NCBI GenBank assembly: GCA_019843655.1 | Contig: JACDQD010000003.1 | Coordinates: 1,528,825 to 1,592,824 of the forward strand | DNA from: Lethocerus indicus | Lineage: Eukaryota > Arthropoda > Insecta > Hemiptera > Belostomatidae | Direction of reading: 5' to 3' | Length of the DNA stretch: 64,000 nt | In this document: positions 39,601-48,550 of the stretch, piece after piece | Position numbering within the stretch: the first letter of the stretch is position 1 | Layout of the letters: every line of letters starts with the position of its first letter | The notes under the pieces: model-generated | The model's database searches: none | Told to the model about the DNA's origin: nothing | What the model saw: only the letters and a program-made list of their open reading frames with translations | Position numbers and translations under genes: made by a program

Positions 39601-39997
39601 TTATCGGAAGTGAAATTGTAAAATGTAGTCGCACTAACCGTTAGTCGCACTAACTGTATATCTTTTCTTTATTCAGTGGGGGGAAAAACTCTCTCTCTCT
39701 CTCTCTCTCTTGTCGGAAGGCTGTAACTTTCATTTAATCGTAAGCCGATAATAGATAAATATCTATTATTCGCCATTATTATATATTTGTATTTAAATTG
39801 TCGATTTTGTGTCGCCAGATTGCGAAGGATGTATGGCCGACCTAGTCGACAGTACCAGCGGCAATCTGAGGTACGTCGCCGCTTCGCCAACTATGAAGCG
39901 AGCGAAACTCTGTCGTGAAAACTTCGTTAAAACTGTAAAAAACGAAAACAGAAAAATATGCTGTCCGATCAAACCGAGAGGAGGAAAAAAAACCTAA
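14274..39997 (+). CDS. CTPS: CTP synthase (glutamine-hydrolysing), 13 exons
   Basis: The coding exons are 14274-14439, 16950-17120, 17880-17965, 19133-19264, 20149-20313, 20594-20748, 21523-21655, 22426-22514, 22829-22966, 24420-24580, 36952-37059, 38208-38423 and 39819-39997. They give 632 aa (human CTPS1 is 591). All phases join cleanly with GT-AG introns. The enzyme makes CTP from UTP, ATP and glutamine in the cytosol. The N-terminal amidoligase domain shows [17 protein letters not shown] (P-loop), [20 protein letters not shown] and [18 protein letters not shown]. The C-terminal class-I glutamine amidotransferase shows [10 protein letters not shown], the nucleophile Cys in [25 protein letters not shown], and His-Glu in [10 protein letters not shown]. 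The start at 14274 matches the family N-terminus; the frame is open upstream to 14103 but that part is not conserved. The last exon is a basic, Lys/Arg-rich tail unlike vertebrate tails. Intron 10 (about 12.4 kb) is almost entirely satellite. Confidence 0.97.
14540..16300. repeat. Satellite array, about 160 bp unit, CTP synthase intron 1
   Basis: About eleven units carry GGAGACTACTGAAGACCTTTA, ACTCACTTTGAAATCGGTCA, AACAATTTCACAGTCTACA and GGGGCCCATTTTCAC. Spacing is about 100-160 bases, with shorter units at the left edge. Short ORFs of 60-70 codons recur because of the repeat and are not genes. Between the array and exon 2 (16301-16949) the intron is unique sequence with no feature I can name. 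Confidence 0.85.
17146..17467. mobile_element. Palindromic element P, complete copy with direct-repeat flanks
   Basis: Two arms of about 130 bases are inverted copies. GGTTCGCGATGTTTCTGTCT and TCTTCAGTAGCG on the left pair with the opposite strand motifs CTACTGAAGACGGCGAG and GAGACAGAAACATCGCGAACC on the right. The centre carries GTCACAGTACGTGTGAAAGTG and GAGGATGCCCGAAAAACAT. It is flanked by GACAATTATTTTTCTA (17130-17145) and GACAATAATTTTTCTA (17468-17483), a 16-bp direct repeat with one mismatch. It sits in CTP synthase intron 2, only 25 bases from the exon 2 donor. There is no ORF. Confidence 0.85.
17484..17879. other. Rest of CTP synthase intron 2
   Basis: Unique AT-rich intron sequence ends in the exon 3 acceptor (AG at 17878-17879). 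No RNA gene or repeat is recognised. Confidence 0.5.
18033..18093 (+). other. Imperfect about 60-nt hairpin in CTP synthase intron 3
   Basis: ACTG then CCCTTATCTTT on the left pairs with AAAGATAAGGG then CAGT on the right. There is a small internal loop (CAG versus GG) and an inner CAG/CTG pairing over a T-rich loop. The size and internal loop resemble a pre-miRNA, but such folds also arise from decayed MITEs. Confidence 0.35.
18848..18911 (+). other. Strong 64-nt hairpin in CTP synthase intron 3
   Basis: TAACGGCATTAAGAGTCC (18848-18865) is the exact reverse complement of GGACTCTTAATGCCGTTA (18894-18911). Inside, AATTTTC pairs with GAAAATT after a small asymmetric bulge, leaving an about 10-base loop. 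The 18-bp perfect outer stem and total length fit a pre-miRNA or a tiny foldback relic. It lies on the sense strand of the host intron. Confidence 0.45.
19700..19762. repeat. (TA)n microsatellite
   Basis: A run of TA dinucleotides, interrupted by single GT and CGT steps, lies in CTP synthase intron 4. The rest of that intron to its left (19265-19699) is unique AT-rich sequence. Confidence 0.85.
19817..20121. mobile_element. Palindromic element P copy in CTP synthase intron 4
   Basis: The left arm starts at GTAGGTTCGTGATGTTTCTG and the right arm ends ATCACGAACCTACAGTATATT, then CCACACAAAACAGGTATATC. The core TTCAGTAGCGCTGTGTTAC is answered by CAGCGCTACTGAAGATGGCG. An A-rich-strand direct repeat (AGATTTATTTTTTT at 19802 versus AAATTTATTTTTTCT at 20122) flanks it, about 13-14 bp with one or two mismatches. 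The exon 5 acceptor lies just 26 bases beyond the element end. Confidence 0.8.
20314..20593. other. CTP synthase intron 5, nothing recognised
   Basis: Unique AT-rich intron with a T-rich tract before the exon 6 acceptor. No other feature is visible. Confidence 0.5.
20749..21522. other. CTP synthase intron 6, short TA runs only
   Basis: Unique AT-rich sequence with short (TA)n runs near 20897 and 21388. I see no exon, RNA gene or dispersed repeat. Confidence 0.5.
21656..22425. other. CTP synthase intron 7, unique sequence
   Basis: A/T homopolymers at 21710-21800 are followed by a short GC-richer patch near 21830-21880 (GTCGTCGCCGCCGCCAC). No ORF with family resemblance was seen in either strand. 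Confidence 0.45.
23040..23200. other. GC-rich island in CTP synthase intron 9
   Basis: About 160 bases of clearly higher GC than the surrounding intron, containing GGGCGCGAGAGGTCCTTGGT and GTACGACGTGCGGTGGTTCC. It is open in two frames on opposite strands but matches no family I know. It ends exactly where the palindromic composite and its direct repeat begin. It could be a fragment of a retroelement or of another gene. Confidence 0.3.
23217..23914. mobile_element. Composite palindromic element P with 14-bp perfect direct-repeat flanks
   Basis: A full palindromic copy (23217-23510) is followed by two about 192-bp units. Each unit is a 70-bp linker (containing GTATTACGGTGGAACCTCTC and GAGTATCGAGCATTTAATAG) plus a short palindrome (TGTTTTGTGGTCTGCGAGGG ... 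CCCCTCGCAGACCACAA). The whole block is bounded by ATTAAAGGTTTCTT at 23203-23216 and again at 23915-23928. Similar linker-palindrome units recur in intron 11. Confidence 0.8.
24581..25610. other. Left part of CTP synthase intron 10: (TA)n, SINE-like remnant and a duplicated segment
   Basis: A (TA)n run at 24618-24640 is followed by a B-box-like stretch at about 24779 (TGGTTCGATTCCGACCCTTC). Two tandem related segments follow at 25058-25285 and 25295-25480, sharing AGGAAATTTACAA, AGTAAAATTAACGAGCGCAG or close variants, and CATAATACAGTGGAAAAAA. A third, more diverged copy is at 39422-39600 in intron 12. Confidence 0.55.
25618..36722. repeat. 11-kb satellite array, 164-bp unit, in CTP synthase intron 10
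   Basis: About 67 units have a 164-bp period (AAATGTCTTTCGG starts at 25701, 25865 and 26029). Each unit runs through TACATACAAATAATCGTAGC, CTAATGGGGTATATTTGCAG, AAATTTAAATAAATGTCTTT, GATCAGACCGGAGCCGTTTT and ATTCTCCCCGCATTTTCTAT. Because 164 is not a multiple of three, open frames of about 60-96 codons recur in shifting frames; they are not genes. Two variants are zoned: CGATTAAATTT mainly at 25.6-28.3 and 36.0-36.7 kb, and CGGTTAAATTT mainly at 28.4-35.9 kb. Scrambled blocks occur near 26.0-27.3, 28.5-28.9, 33.7-34.1 and 35.7-36.3 kb. The array ends abruptly in a palindromic-element half. Confidence 0.95.
36723..36848. mobile_element. Palindromic element P, right half, capping the satellite
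   Basis: GATGGCGAGCGGCCTAAACC, AGACCAAACAGCAGCGAGAG and AACATCACGAACCTACAGTA form the right arm only. It joins the last 164-bp unit without spacer, about 100 bases before exon 11 of CTP synthase. Confidence 0.75.
37110..38010. repeat. Tandem array of linker plus short palindrome (element P derived), CTP synthase intron 11
   Basis: A truncated palindromic copy (37110-37312) is followed by about four units of about 180-190 bp. Each unit has the linker with AAAGTATTACGGTGGAACCT and TATCGAGCGTTTAATAGTTT, then TGTGGTCTGCGAGGGGTCGG ... ATTCCAACCCCTCGCAGACC. The unit is the same as in the composite in intron 9, more than 13 kb away. The 3' end gives way to unique intron sequence before exon 12. Confidence 0.8.
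38440..39370. repeat. Minisatellite of CACTAACTGTTAGTCA-type units, CTP synthase intron 12
   Basis: About 930 bases of irregular, about 16-18 bp units alternate GTTAGTCACACTAAC with variants (GGAACACTGTTAGTC, TTAATCACACTAAC). The units are themselves partly palindromic (GTTAGT with ACTAAC). The repeat starts about 20 bases after the exon 12 donor. Confidence 0.9.
39372..39612. repeat. Dispersed repeat with tRNA-B-box-like head
   Basis: GAGGTTCGAATCAACCCCTG and GCCGTATTGAACAAG precede a body matching 25058-25285 (GATTGTACCACCGATCTCTC, AGTAAAATTAACGAGCGCCG, CATAATACTGTG). The head resembles an RNA polymerase III B box, so a SINE fragment is likely. A (CT)n run follows at about 39689-39710. Confidence 0.5.
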
Positions 39998-40965
39998 CAA
40001 TTGAAATCTGTACATTTATAAGAATGTGATAAGCGCTAATACTTTTTTTTTTCTTTTTTTTTTAGCATATTTTTTGGTTTTTTTTTTTTAAAAAAAAATT
40101 CTCATCACTTTTTTTTCTATCACAACATTATTCCGTTCTGACAATTAACAGACAGTTAATTACAACGTTGTCGTCGTCGTATTACCTTTCAACATTATAG
40201 AATCGAAACGCCCGTATTACACATATTATAGTTTCGGAACGAATAAAATATAGTTCGACTGTAAAACAATTTTATTAATATATAGGATATTTACGGAAAA
40301 AAAAATATATATATACATACATAACGAATACATTCCCACACACACACCGACAACAAGATTCAATTTTTTGCGTAATTTTTAAATTATCGTTGTAACACAA
40401 TATATTTTTTGTTGACCTAATTGTTGCTGAGCAATAAATTAAATTTTCTCTGCCGTTTATTTTATTTCATTTTCTTCGTTCCCTCTATTGTTAACAAATA
40501 AAAGTAATAATAATATTAAATTGTCGTCGTCATCGTCGAGCCGCTGCCATCTCGATAAAAATTTACGCCAATATACGAGTGTCTGTTCGAAAAGTATCGC
40601 GAATTTTAAATTTCCGCGAAATATGTATATTCCGATCTACGGTTTTTTCTTTTTTTTTTTTTTCGTAGCCTCGTGTTTGTATCACACTTACGCCGAACAT
40701 GAACGTTCCGTTAATCTTCCCGTAAAGCCGCTTTCTCAGGTTCGTTTTCGATTTTTACCCAAAACGAATAGTGTTTGAAAAAATCCTGAAATTCGCAATT
40801 CTTTTCAACGGACCTCGTATATAAATAAATAAATATATATGTATATATATATACCCACAACTTTTACTGAATGTCTAATCTGAAATGCTGTAAAAATCTG
40901 TAAACAAAAAAACAAAAAAAAAACATTCAGTGCGATTGAATCTAGGTTCGTACTATACTATTGTA
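39998..40965. other. CTP synthase 3' UTR and spacer
   Basis: AT-rich sequence has T-homopolymers near 40045-40120 and a candidate poly(A) signal AATAAA at 40242-40247. I see no gene here; a 96-codon open frame at 40488-40778 has low-complexity composition and no recognisable motif. Confidence 0.5.
40242..40247 (+). promoter_or_regulatory. Candidate poly(A) signal of CTP synthase
   Basis: AATAAA lies 245 bases after the CTP synthase stop. Another AATAAA-like hexamer occurs near 40431, so the true site is not fixed by sequence alone. Confidence 0.5.
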
Positions 40966-41001
40966 TAGTATTCAACGACTATAATTAGTCGTTGAATACT
41001 A
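40966..41001. other. Perfect 16-bp stem, 4-nt loop hairpin between convergent genes
   Basis: TAGTATTCAACGACTA (40966-40981) is followed by TAAT and then its exact reverse complement TAGTCGTTGAATACTA (40986-41001). It lies between the convergent 3' ends of CTP synthase and nitrobindin, where it could affect 3'-end formation, or it may be a short MITE relic. Confidence 0.6.
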
Positions 41002-41200
41002 TTAGAGGTACGTACATTTAAAAAATTTGAAAAGTAGCGAAATCCAATTCTCCGTTGTTTCGAAATGTAAGCCAAAATTTCGAATTCGATAAATACAAAC
41101 GATACATCGATAAAACGATATAACAAAGTGGCGATTCCAACACGCATACCGGCCCATTTATTATTACGGTATATTGAACAAATATTTAACAATATTGTTG

Positions 41201-44200
41201 TTATAATCGGGAAATATACAACAACGAATTGGTTCGATAATTGCTGGAATTTTTAGTATACCTATATTCGAAATGCTTACCGCTAAGTATCTTAAGTATC
41301 CGATACCACTTTTTCAAAGCGCACTTGAGATGATCGTTCAACGTGGCGTTCGTCGTTTCTATCCGAACGATTTGTTCCAGTTTCTCCTGATTAAGCGAAA
41401 ATACTCGTTCGATCTATAAACAACAGTTTGAAATAAAATAAAACTCTGTTGCGATACATATATATATATATATATATTAATATTTTTGTTTTGTCTCTTT
41501 TATTGTTACAACTGTAAAATTATACAATAAGCAACATTGATGAAATCACTAGCTACAATAGTCTACAATTAGAGGAGAAACCCACTACTTTCCCCCCCTT
41601 TTTTTATTATTATTTATTTATTTTTTTTTTATTTATTTATTTTATTTAATTTCATTTATTTATTTTTTATTATTAATTTATTTTATTTAATCATTTAGGT
41701 CGCGTATATTAATATTTAAATTCAATTTTTTTTAAACTATCAATATACCAGGAGGATACGCTATATTAAACGTGCGATAATAGCCAAAAAATTGGCGTCG
41801 GTGCTGAATATCGAATATGATTTTAAAATCGACTTTTCGTTAAATAATAATAATAAGACAGAGATATAAGTGAGGACTGGAAAAATTTCCAAAATTGCAA
41901 GATAAAATAAAAACAAACTGATACGTGTCTATAAAATATATTAAATTTATTTTTTCCCCGAACCGAATTCAACTTGTTCGTCTATTATCAAATTCGACTG
42001 CGATGCAGAATTTGTATTAAAATTCGATATCGTGACATTTTTTTTTTTATTATTATTTCGCTTATAGAAGCATAATAATATCAGTCTTATGCGAATATTG
42101 AATGTTCGAGTCTGTATTTTTAACGAGTTCGAGGCATGTTGAATCGAAATGTGGAAAGAATATTTTGAAATGGATACGTCGGCGACGAATGAAACATATC
42201 GGATGTATAACCGCCTATTCTGCATTTTAACGAAAATATTGAAAATTGTACAATCAATTCAATTTGTACGTAAGTGTATTCACAACTGACGGGACACTTT
42301 ATGCGGTTTTCGTCATGATCCTGCACACCGAATTATGCAATTAATCGACTATATTTGTTGTCGCGTAAAGTTCAAGTCTGGAAATGGCTCTCGGGTTTAA
42401 AAAAAAAAATAAAATAAAAATAAAACTTGCCTTTACGACGGCCGGATCTTTCGCGAACGACATCCTCGAAATGCTTCGATTTTTAAGCTCGATTCTTTCG
42501 CCGTCCACTTCGCCCTCTTCGAGCGTAGTTAAACCTAATTGAAGAACAGTAATAGATGATTTAATGAAATTGGTAATAATTTCTATGCATTATTAACCCC
42601 TTGATGCACAGATTTTTTTGAAAAAAACTCAATTTTTTTAATGTAAAAAACCACTTTAAAATGTTATCTTAGAAAAAAATATACAAAATTAATCGAAATA
42701 TTTATTTTAATTTTGGATTTTGATCCACATTGCAGGAAAGAGCCGAATATTGCAACGTTACACTTACATTGATTTTTTGAAAAGAACCGGCAAAAAAAAA
42801 AATCAATTTTTTTTAATGTAAAAAACACTTTAAAACATTGTCTTGGCAAAAAAATACAAATTAATCGAAATATTTATTTTAATTTTCGATTTTGATCCAC
42901 ATTGCAGAAAAAGTGAATATTGCACGTTGCACTTACATTGATTTTTGAAAAGAAACCGGCCAAAAAAAAAAATCAATTTTTAAATGAAAACCACTTTAAA
43001 ACATTATCTTAGCAAAAAAAATACAAAATTAATGAAATATTTATTTTAATTTTCGATTTTGATCCACATAGGAAAAGCGGAATATTGCAATGTTACTTAC
43101 ATTGATTTTTGAAAAGAAACCGGCCAAAAAAAAATCAATTTTTTAATGTAAAAAGACACTTTAGCATTGTCTTGGCAAAAAAATACAAAAATTAATCGAA
43201 ATATTTATTTTAATTTTCGATTTTGATCCATTGCAGGAAGAAGCGGAATATTGCAATGTTGCACCATATTGATTTTTGAAAAGAAACCGGCAAAAAAAAT
43301 CAATTTTTTCGTGTAAAAAAGACACTTTAAAACATTGTCTTGGCAAAAATACAAAATTAATCAAATATTTATTTTAATTTTGATTTTGATCCACGGCAGG
43401 AAAGAGCTGAATATTGCAACGTTACACTTACATTGATTTTTGAAAAGAAACGGCCAAAAAAAAAATCAATTTTTAATGTAAAAAGACACTGAAACAGTGT
43501 CTTGGCAAAAAAAAATACAAAATTAATCGAAATATTTATTTTAATTTCGATTTTGATCCACAATACAGAAGGCGGAATATTGCAATACGCACCATAGATT
43601 TTTGAAAAGAAACCCGGCCAAAAAAATCAATTTTTTAAATGTAAAAAGACACTTTAAAACATTGTCTTGTTAAAAAAAAAATCAAAATTAATCAAAATAT
43701 TATTTTAATTTTGGATTTTGATCCACCTTGCAGGAAAGAGCGGAATATTGCAGCATTACACCTTACATTGATTTTTTGAAAAGGCCCAAAAAAAAATCAA
43801 TTTTTTAATGTAAAAAGACACTTTAAAACATTGTCTTGGCAAAAAAATACAAAATTAATCGAAATATTTATTTTAATTTTCGATTTTGATCCACAGGAAG
43901 AAACGGAATATTGCAATGTTGCACTTATTGATTTTTTGAAAAGAAACCGGCCAAAAAGTCAATTTTTTAATGTAAAAAGACAATATAAAACATCTTGGCA
44001 AAAAAATAAAATTAATCGAAATATTTATTTTAATTTTCGATTTTGATCCACATGCAGGAAGAACGGAATATTGCATGTGGCACTTACATTGATTTTGAAA
44101 AGAAACCGGCCCAAAAAAAAAAATCAATTTTTTTTAATGTAAAAAAGACACTTTAGAACATTGTCTTGGCAAAAAAAAAATACAAAATTAATCGAAATAT

Positions 44201-46983
44201 TTATTTTAATTTTCGATTTTGATCCACATTGCAGGAAAGAGCCAAATATTGCAACGTTACACTTACATTGATTTTTTGAAAAGAAACCGGCCAAAAAAAA
44301 ATCAATTTTTTTAATGTAAAAAAGACACTTTAGAACATTGTCTTGGCAAAAAAAAATACAAAATTAATCGAAATATTTATTTTAATTTTCGTTTTGAATC
44401 GACACTGCAGGAAGAGCGAATATTGCAACGTTACACCTTACATTGATTTTTGAAAATAGCCAAAAAAATCAATTTTTTAAATGTAAAAAGACACTTTAGA
44501 ACATTGTCTCTGGCAAAAAATACAAAATTAATCGAAATATTTATTTTAATTTTCGATTTTGATCTACATTGCAGGAAAGAGCAATGTTGCACTTACATTG
44601 ATTTTTTAAAAACCGACAAAAAATCAATTTTTTAATAAAAAACACTTTAGAACATTGTCTTGGCAAAAAAAAAATACAAAATTAATCGAAATATTTATTT
44701 TAATTTTGGATTTTGATCCACATTGCAGGAAAGAGTGGAATATTGCAATGTTGCACTTACATTGATTTTTTGTAAAGAAACCGGCCAAAAAAAATCAATT
44801 TTTTTAAACGTAAAAAAAACACTTTAGAACAGTGTCTTGGCAAAAAAAATACAAAATTAATCGAAATATTTATTTTAATTTTCGATTTTGATCCACATTG
44901 CAGGAAAGAGTGGAATATTGCAATGTTGCACTTACATTGATTTTTTGAAAAGAAACCGGCCAAAAAAAATCAATTTTTTTTAATGTAAAAAAAACACTTT
45001 AGAACATTGTCTTGGCAAAAAAAAAATACAAAATTAATCGAAATATTTATTTTAATTTTGGATTTTGATCCATTGCAGGAAGAGCAATGTTGCACTTGAT
45101 TTTTGAAAAGAAACCGGCCAAAAAAATCAATTTTTTAATGTAAAAACACTTTAGAACATTGTCTTGGCAAAAAAAATACAAAATTAATCGAAATATTTAT
45201 TTTAATTTTCGATTTGATCCACATTGCAGGAAACGAGCAATGTTGCACTTATTGATTTTGAAAAGAAACCAAAAAAAAAAAATCAATTTTTTAATGTAAA
45301 AAACACCTTAGAACATTGCCTTGGCGAAAAATTTAATTTTGGATTTGATCCACATTGCAGGAAAAGAGCCAATATGTTGCACTTACATTGATTTTTTAAA
45401 GAAACGGCCAAAAATCATTTTTAAACGTAAAAAAACACTTTAGAACAGTGTCTTGGCAAAAAATACAAAATTAATTAATCGAAATATTTAATTTTAATTT
45501 TCGATTTTGATCCGAATTGCAGGAAAGGTGGAATATTGCAATGTTGCACTTACTTTGATTTTTAAAAAAACCGGTAAAAATCAGTTTAATTAAAGGCACT
45601 TATTCACTCTTTCTGAATCAAAATACAAAATTAATCGAAATATTTATTTTAATTTTCGGATTTTGATCCCACACTGCAGGGAAAGAGCCGGAATATTGCA
45701 ATGTTGCACTTACATTGATTTTTTGAAGAAACCGCCAAAAAAAATCAATTTTTTTAACGTAAAAAACACTTTAGAAACATTGTCTTGGCAAAAAAAAATA
45801 CAAAATTAATCGAAATATTTATTTTAATTTTCGATTTTGATCCACATTGCAGGAAAGAGCGAATATTGCAATGTTGCACTTACATTGATTTTTTGAAAAG
45901 AAACCGGCCAAAAAAAATCAATTTTTTTTAATGTAAAAAAGACACTTTAGAACATTGTCTTGGCAAAAAAAAAATACAAAATTAATCGAAATATTTATTT
46001 TAATTTTGGATTTTGATCCACATTGCAGGAAAGAGCCGAATATTGCAATTATACATTGATTTTTGAAAAGAAACCGCCAAAAAATCAATTTTTTTAATGT
46101 AAAAAACACTTTAGAACATTGTCTTGGCAAAAAAAAAATACAAAATTAATCCAAATATTTATTTTAATTTTCGATTTTGATCCACATTGCAGGAAAGAGC
46201 AATGTTGCACTTACATTGATTTTTTTAAAAGAAACCGGCCAAAAAAAATCAATTTTTTTTAATGTAAAAAAAACACTTTAGAACATTGCCTTGGCAAAAA
46301 AAAATTTAATTTTGGATTTTGATCCACATTGCAGGAAAGAGCCGAATATTGCAATGTTGCACTTACATCGATTTTTTTTCAATCGCTATTTCGACAAAAA
46401 ACATATTTTTATCGGTAAAATAGTGGTACGCTCCCATACCGACCTTTCTTCTACAAATTCCCCTTATCACACAAAACCTGTATATATCCTAGTCATTTTA
46501 CAATATTTTATATTCGATTTTTGCGCCATTCCAAGAGAAAACTTACGGGGAAACGTGTACGTCTCAAAAAAAGTTGCGCCGAAATAACTCAATATTCCGC
46601 CTGTAATCGCTAATAAACTCGAATGTCCCGTTCGGAGGGGGACATCGGAGTGATGGGCCGCAATTACGATGTCCCGCGAGAGGGTACAAAGGGTTGAAAT
46701 ATTAAATTACCGTTGTTGTGAGCGACTATGAAGGCGACGTGGGCGGTGCCCGGCTTTATCCTGAGGAAGCCGGCCTCGCTGTGCATCGGCGTCTTCATCT
46801 CCGAATCCTTCCACGACCGCGCCCTGTAGTTGAGCAGCGGCTGTCCCACCGATTCGAACTCGACCACTTCGTAATAGGAGAACGGCGCGACGGCCGGCGG
46901 GAAACTGCCGGCGCCCTCCCGGCACACCCATTTGCCGATCAGCCAACGCAGCGGAGAGACGGCGTCGTGGATAACGACCATCG
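41201..46983 (-). CDS. Nitrobindin / THAP4 C-terminal-domain heme protein, 3 coding exons
   Basis: The coding exons are 46981-46711 (the exon opens at 46983), 42534-42431 and 41413-about 41292. The product shows PLRWLIGKWVCREGAGSFPP, GQPLLNYRARSWKD, PMHSEAGFLRIKPGTAHVAF, LEEGEVDGERIELKNRSISR, MSFAKDPAVVK, FSLNQEKLEQIVRIETTNAT and LNDHLKCALKK. These match in order the C-terminal beta-barrel of human THAP4 and plant nitrobindins, which bind ferric heme and act on NO or peroxynitrite. The His in DHLK aligns with the family's axial heme ligand. Adding one A at 41311-41315 gives a stop at 41294-41292 and a 165-aa protein of normal family length. As written, the frame runs on to a stop at 41203-41201. 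ATG is two bases into the exon, implying an upstream non-coding exon; no THAP zinc finger was found. Intron 2 starts with GC. Confidence 0.88.
42600..46385. repeat. Satellite array, about 170-bp unit, in nitrobindin intron 1
   Basis: About 22 units carry ATTAATCGAAATATTTATTT, GATTTTGATCCACATTGCAG, ATATTGCAATGTTGCACTTA, GAAAAGAAACCGGCC and ACTTTAGAACATTGTCTTGG. GATCCAC starts at 42722, 42894 and 43061. Many units differ by homopolymer length or lack small blocks. The array fills almost the whole 4.2-kb intron of the minus-strand gene. Confidence 0.9.
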
Positions 46984-47102
46984 CTGAAACCACAATACAA
47001 TACAAAATTACTTCAACGGCTATAACGGTATTATAAGCTTAGGGTAAAGGAACTCGATAATAGAGGGAGGACGACCTACTCCGGAGGACCGTTTATAAAT
47101 TA
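46984..47102. other. Upstream flank of the nitrobindin coding exon
   Basis: The exon acceptor (CAG, minus strand, 46986-46984) is followed by unique sequence. No 5' non-coding exon could be identified. Confidence 0.4.
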
Positions 47103-47664
47103 ATTTCGCCCTCAGAGGCCCCGACGACAATTTAACCCTTTGCACACCGTCGTTTAGGTCATCATGACACCACAGATATTAGTATTATATAATGGTGACT
47201 TAAAGGTGCACTACATTCCACACACATATGAACTTACACACACACATATATATGAACTCCACACTACTACGAATGTTTTTCATGCCAGACAGGAGCCTAA
47301 ATTCAATTAGGTATCACGAGTTACTATTACTCCAATTTAATATTCATGCCTTAAAATAAGTTTATTAAAGTATATATATATATGGCCTTAGTAAGGTTTT
47401 GGGAACATGGAAATTGGTCTTTGTATATAAGGTGAAATTTTGTATTATTAGTGTGCAGCCACAATGGATATTGGGACACTAGGGTGTCTGAAATATTTAT
47501 TTTAGGTAACATCAGTTACAAGTTCTCAAATTGACCGTAGATTTATGTTTCTGTCTCCTCTCGCCGGTTTGGTCTTTTGCTGGACCGGTTTCGGCTGCTC
47601 GCCCAGAAGGGTTAAATTGTCGTCGGGGCCTCTGAGTGCGAAATGACTCCGATATGTTTTCTCT
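47103..47664. mobile_element. Element bounded by about 35-bp inverted repeats around TTAA
   Basis: ATTTCGCCCTCAGAGGCCCC then GACGACAATTTAACCCTT (about 47103-47141) matches the reverse complement of AAGGGTTAAATTGTCGTCGG then GGCCTCTGAGTGCGAAAT (about 47627-47664) with about two mismatches. Both repeats contain TTAA, and the inside begins CCCTT on both sides, a piggyBac-like feature. The interior has no ORF and includes a palindromic-element P fragment at 47528-47606 (TTTCTGTCTCCTCTCGCCGG). Either it is a MITE, or an older palindrome was split by a TTAA-targeting insertion. Confidence 0.55.
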
Positions 47665-48265
47665 CGAAATTTGGCGCCAGACATCGACTCCAAATATAGT
47701 GTAAAATTACTAGGATATATTTTCAAAAAGATGTCGGCGAGTTTCGAGTTTCAAAGTTGAGCTCAGTTGAGGTTCGAAGCGCTATAGATAGATCTGATGA
47801 GTGAGAAAATCCAAAGTGATTCTTCTCTCGGTAAATCTAGTAGATCTAGTAATTAGAAATTTTCGACCCATGGATTTATTCAAATTTTTTTTATTAGAAC
47901 AACGGCAAAATGTTCAAACAGGAAGTCTCATGGTATACAATTAGTAGCGAAGATGAGCTCCGGATAGACGTTTTATACGGATACGTTAGAGAGATTAAAT
48001 CGAAACCACAAAACGATGGTAGCCAACGTCCCGACTGAAAAGGGTTAATAAACCTAAAGGAGTTTTTTTTTTCAATTGTTTACGGCTGCCAGACGAAATC
48101 GATCGTAACTTGTATATTTGCACGGTGAAAATTATCACATTTGACCACAGTTTTGCCAAAAAAATACTTTTGACGGCTATAACCGTCATTTGCTCATCGC
48201 GTCATTTCGCAGTGACGCTTTTCTTTATTTATCAATTGAAATGCGCCGTCGTTTGCCAAAATATC
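47665..48265. other. Intergenic, nothing recognised
   Basis: Unique AT-rich spacer between the divergent nitrobindin and coiled-coil genes. Small AAGGGTTAAT and TTAACCGTC motifs echo neighbouring repeats, but no element can be bounded. Confidence 0.45.
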
Positions 48266-48274
48266 GGACGGTTT

Positions 48275-48550
48275 TAACGTACCTGTTTTGCGGTCGACGG
48301 TTGGAATACCGTAGGGTTTGTCGTGGCGTTTCTTCCCCGGTCTACTTCTCGCCGTTCGGTCTTCGCGGCACCCGTTTGAGTGAAAAAAAAAAAAAACCAT
48401 CCGGAGCGTGCCCCGACAGTGACGGTAACGCGTCGCTACTGAAGACGGCGAGTGCGGCCGAAAACCTCCCGGTCCGGCGAAAGACCGAACCGCGGCGAAG
48501 CGAGTAGACGGGAAGAAACGCCACGACAAACCTACGGTAAACCGAAAGGA
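48275..48550. mobile_element. Diverged palindromic element P copy
   Basis: ACCTGTTTTGCGGTCGACGG and TTGGAATACCGTAGGGTTTG open the left arm. TCGCTACTGAAGACGGCGAG and CGAAAGACCGAACCGCGGCG mark the right arm, ending in CCACGACAAACCTACGGT. The centre is shortened to an A-run at about 48388-48397. It is the most GC-rich copy seen. Confidence 0.75.

Noticed and set aside
40488..40778. 96-codon ORF after CTP synthase
   Set aside because: Low-complexity Ser and Phe runs from CGT and T homopolymers, no start context and no family motif.
46707..47000. Alternative minus-strand frame of 97 codons (MYCGFSDGRYPRRRL...)
   Set aside because: It is a shadow of the nitrobindin exon, whose conserved frame is the one beginning MVVIHDAVSPLRWLIGKW.
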